Positions 11,360-11,620 of a stretch of 11,620 nt of DNA are shown here, piece after piece. The number at the start of each line of letters is the position of its first letter. Positions within the stretch are counted from its first letter, which is position 1. Below the pieces are notes generated by a model. That model was not told the origin of the DNA and searched no databases. It saw only the letters and a program-made list of their open reading frames with translations. Both the position numbers and the translations under genes were made by a program. Source of the DNA: JAMXLO01 sp041487355 (GTDB lineage: Bacteria; Pseudomonadota; Alphaproteobacteria; Acetobacterales; Acetobacteraceae); NCBI GenBank assembly GCA_041487355.1, contig JBGPND010000168.1, positions 1 to 11,620 of the forward strand, written 5' to 3'.

Positions 11360-11620
11360 GTGCAGCAGGCAACCACCAGGTCCGAGATCGCCCCGCCGGC
11401 GGGTGTGCGCCCAGAATTGCCCGTCGGTCTGTCCAGCGCCGAAGCAGCGCGGTTGCTGGCTGAATTCGGTCCGAACACTGTTTCGGAAGCGTCGCCGTCC
11501 CACTGGCGGGCTTTCCTGGCGAAGTTCTGGGCACCCATCCCCTGGATGCTCGAAGCCGCCGTGGTGCTGCAGCTCATGCTCGGCGCGCGCCTCGAGGCGG
11601 CCGTGATCGCCGCCCTGCTC
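11360..11620 (+). CDS. P-type ATPase, proton-pump (P3A)-like, N-terminal part (3' end outside window)
   Basis: The frame is open to the window end and shows 87 residues. GLSSAEAARLLAEFGPNTV is the cation-ATPase N-terminal motif. WRAFLAKFWAPIPWMLEAAVVLQLMLGARLEAAVIAALL covers the first membrane helix; the FW-x-PIPWMLE wording is typical of bacterial relatives of the plasma-membrane H+-ATPase. GTG 11360 is the only reasonable start in this frame, with AGGA seven bases upstream. The DKTGT phosphorylation site and ion-binding helices lie beyond the window, so the transported ion is an inference from the N-terminus. It is divergent from the exporter operon and may share the Fnr-type box at 11301-11314. 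Confidence 0.82.
   Translation, partial: MQQATTRSEIAPPAGVRPELPVGLSSAEAARLLAEFGPNTVSEASPSHWRAFLAKFWAPIPWMLEAAVVLQLMLGARLEAAVIAALL

Overview
The window reads as GC-rich proteobacterial DNA, most likely alphaproteobacterial (Acetobacteraceae/Rhodospirillales-like at a guess). I base this on the codon bias of the long genes, the BrnT plus HTH-antitoxin pair, the paired TauD enzymes and the dispersed repeats. No rRNA, tRNA or other marker fixes the taxon. The first 1.5 kb is visibly less GC-rich than the rest and looks like an accessory, laterally acquired patch.

Layout. (1) 1-1437: the 3' end of an IS66-family transposase runs directly into a beheaded reading frame. Its helical C-terminal region resembles the tails of defence-type (UG/Abi-like) reverse transcriptases. 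That frame is translationally coupled by a GTGA overlap to a 239-residue protein with a PD-(D/E)XK-like nuclease motif. I read this as a remnant of an RT plus nuclease defence operon cut by the IS, with the second gene still intact. (2) 1520-2163: a BrnT-type toxin and a helix-turn-helix antitoxin, with a palindrome over the predicted promoter. (3) 2164-2653: a gene-free island of repeats, namely a long inverted repeat with tandem decamers and a REP/dRS3-like inverted pair. (4) 2654-6765: a metabolic island. A Cys-containing GrdB-like protein and a class III CoA-transferase lie on the plus strand, converging on two TauD/TfdA-type Fe(II)/2-oxoglutarate dioxygenases on the minus strand. (5) 6826-11620: a regulatory, envelope and transport island. 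It holds a Crp/Fnr-type regulator and a divergent Met/His-rich exported protein separated by a 28-bp palindrome, then a HlyD-type adaptor, FtsX-like permease and ATPase exporter operon (minus), and finally the start of a P-type ATPase (plus) that runs off the window.

How the parts may work together. The palindrome between the regulator and the Met/His-rich gene has an Fnr-like core (TGAT-N4-ATCA). It sits at about -41.5/-42.5 from the start expected from a TAGTAT -10 element, the classic class II activator position. A second Fnr-type box (TTGAG-N4-ATCAA) lies between the exporter operon and the P-type ATPase. The simplest reading is a small regulon controlled by the local regulator or by a genomic FNR/FixK-type protein, coupling a periplasmic metal-binding protein, an exporter and an ion pump to a redox, oxygen or metal signal. 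In the metabolic island, a CoA-transferase, a GrdB-like thiol protein and two oxygenases suggest activation or cleavage of a small organic acid or amine derivative. The substrate cannot be read from sequence.

The most promising leads are the IS-truncated RT-like/nuclease pair, the GrdB-like/CoA-transferase/TauD cluster, and the Crp/Fnr operator wired to the Met/His-rich protein.
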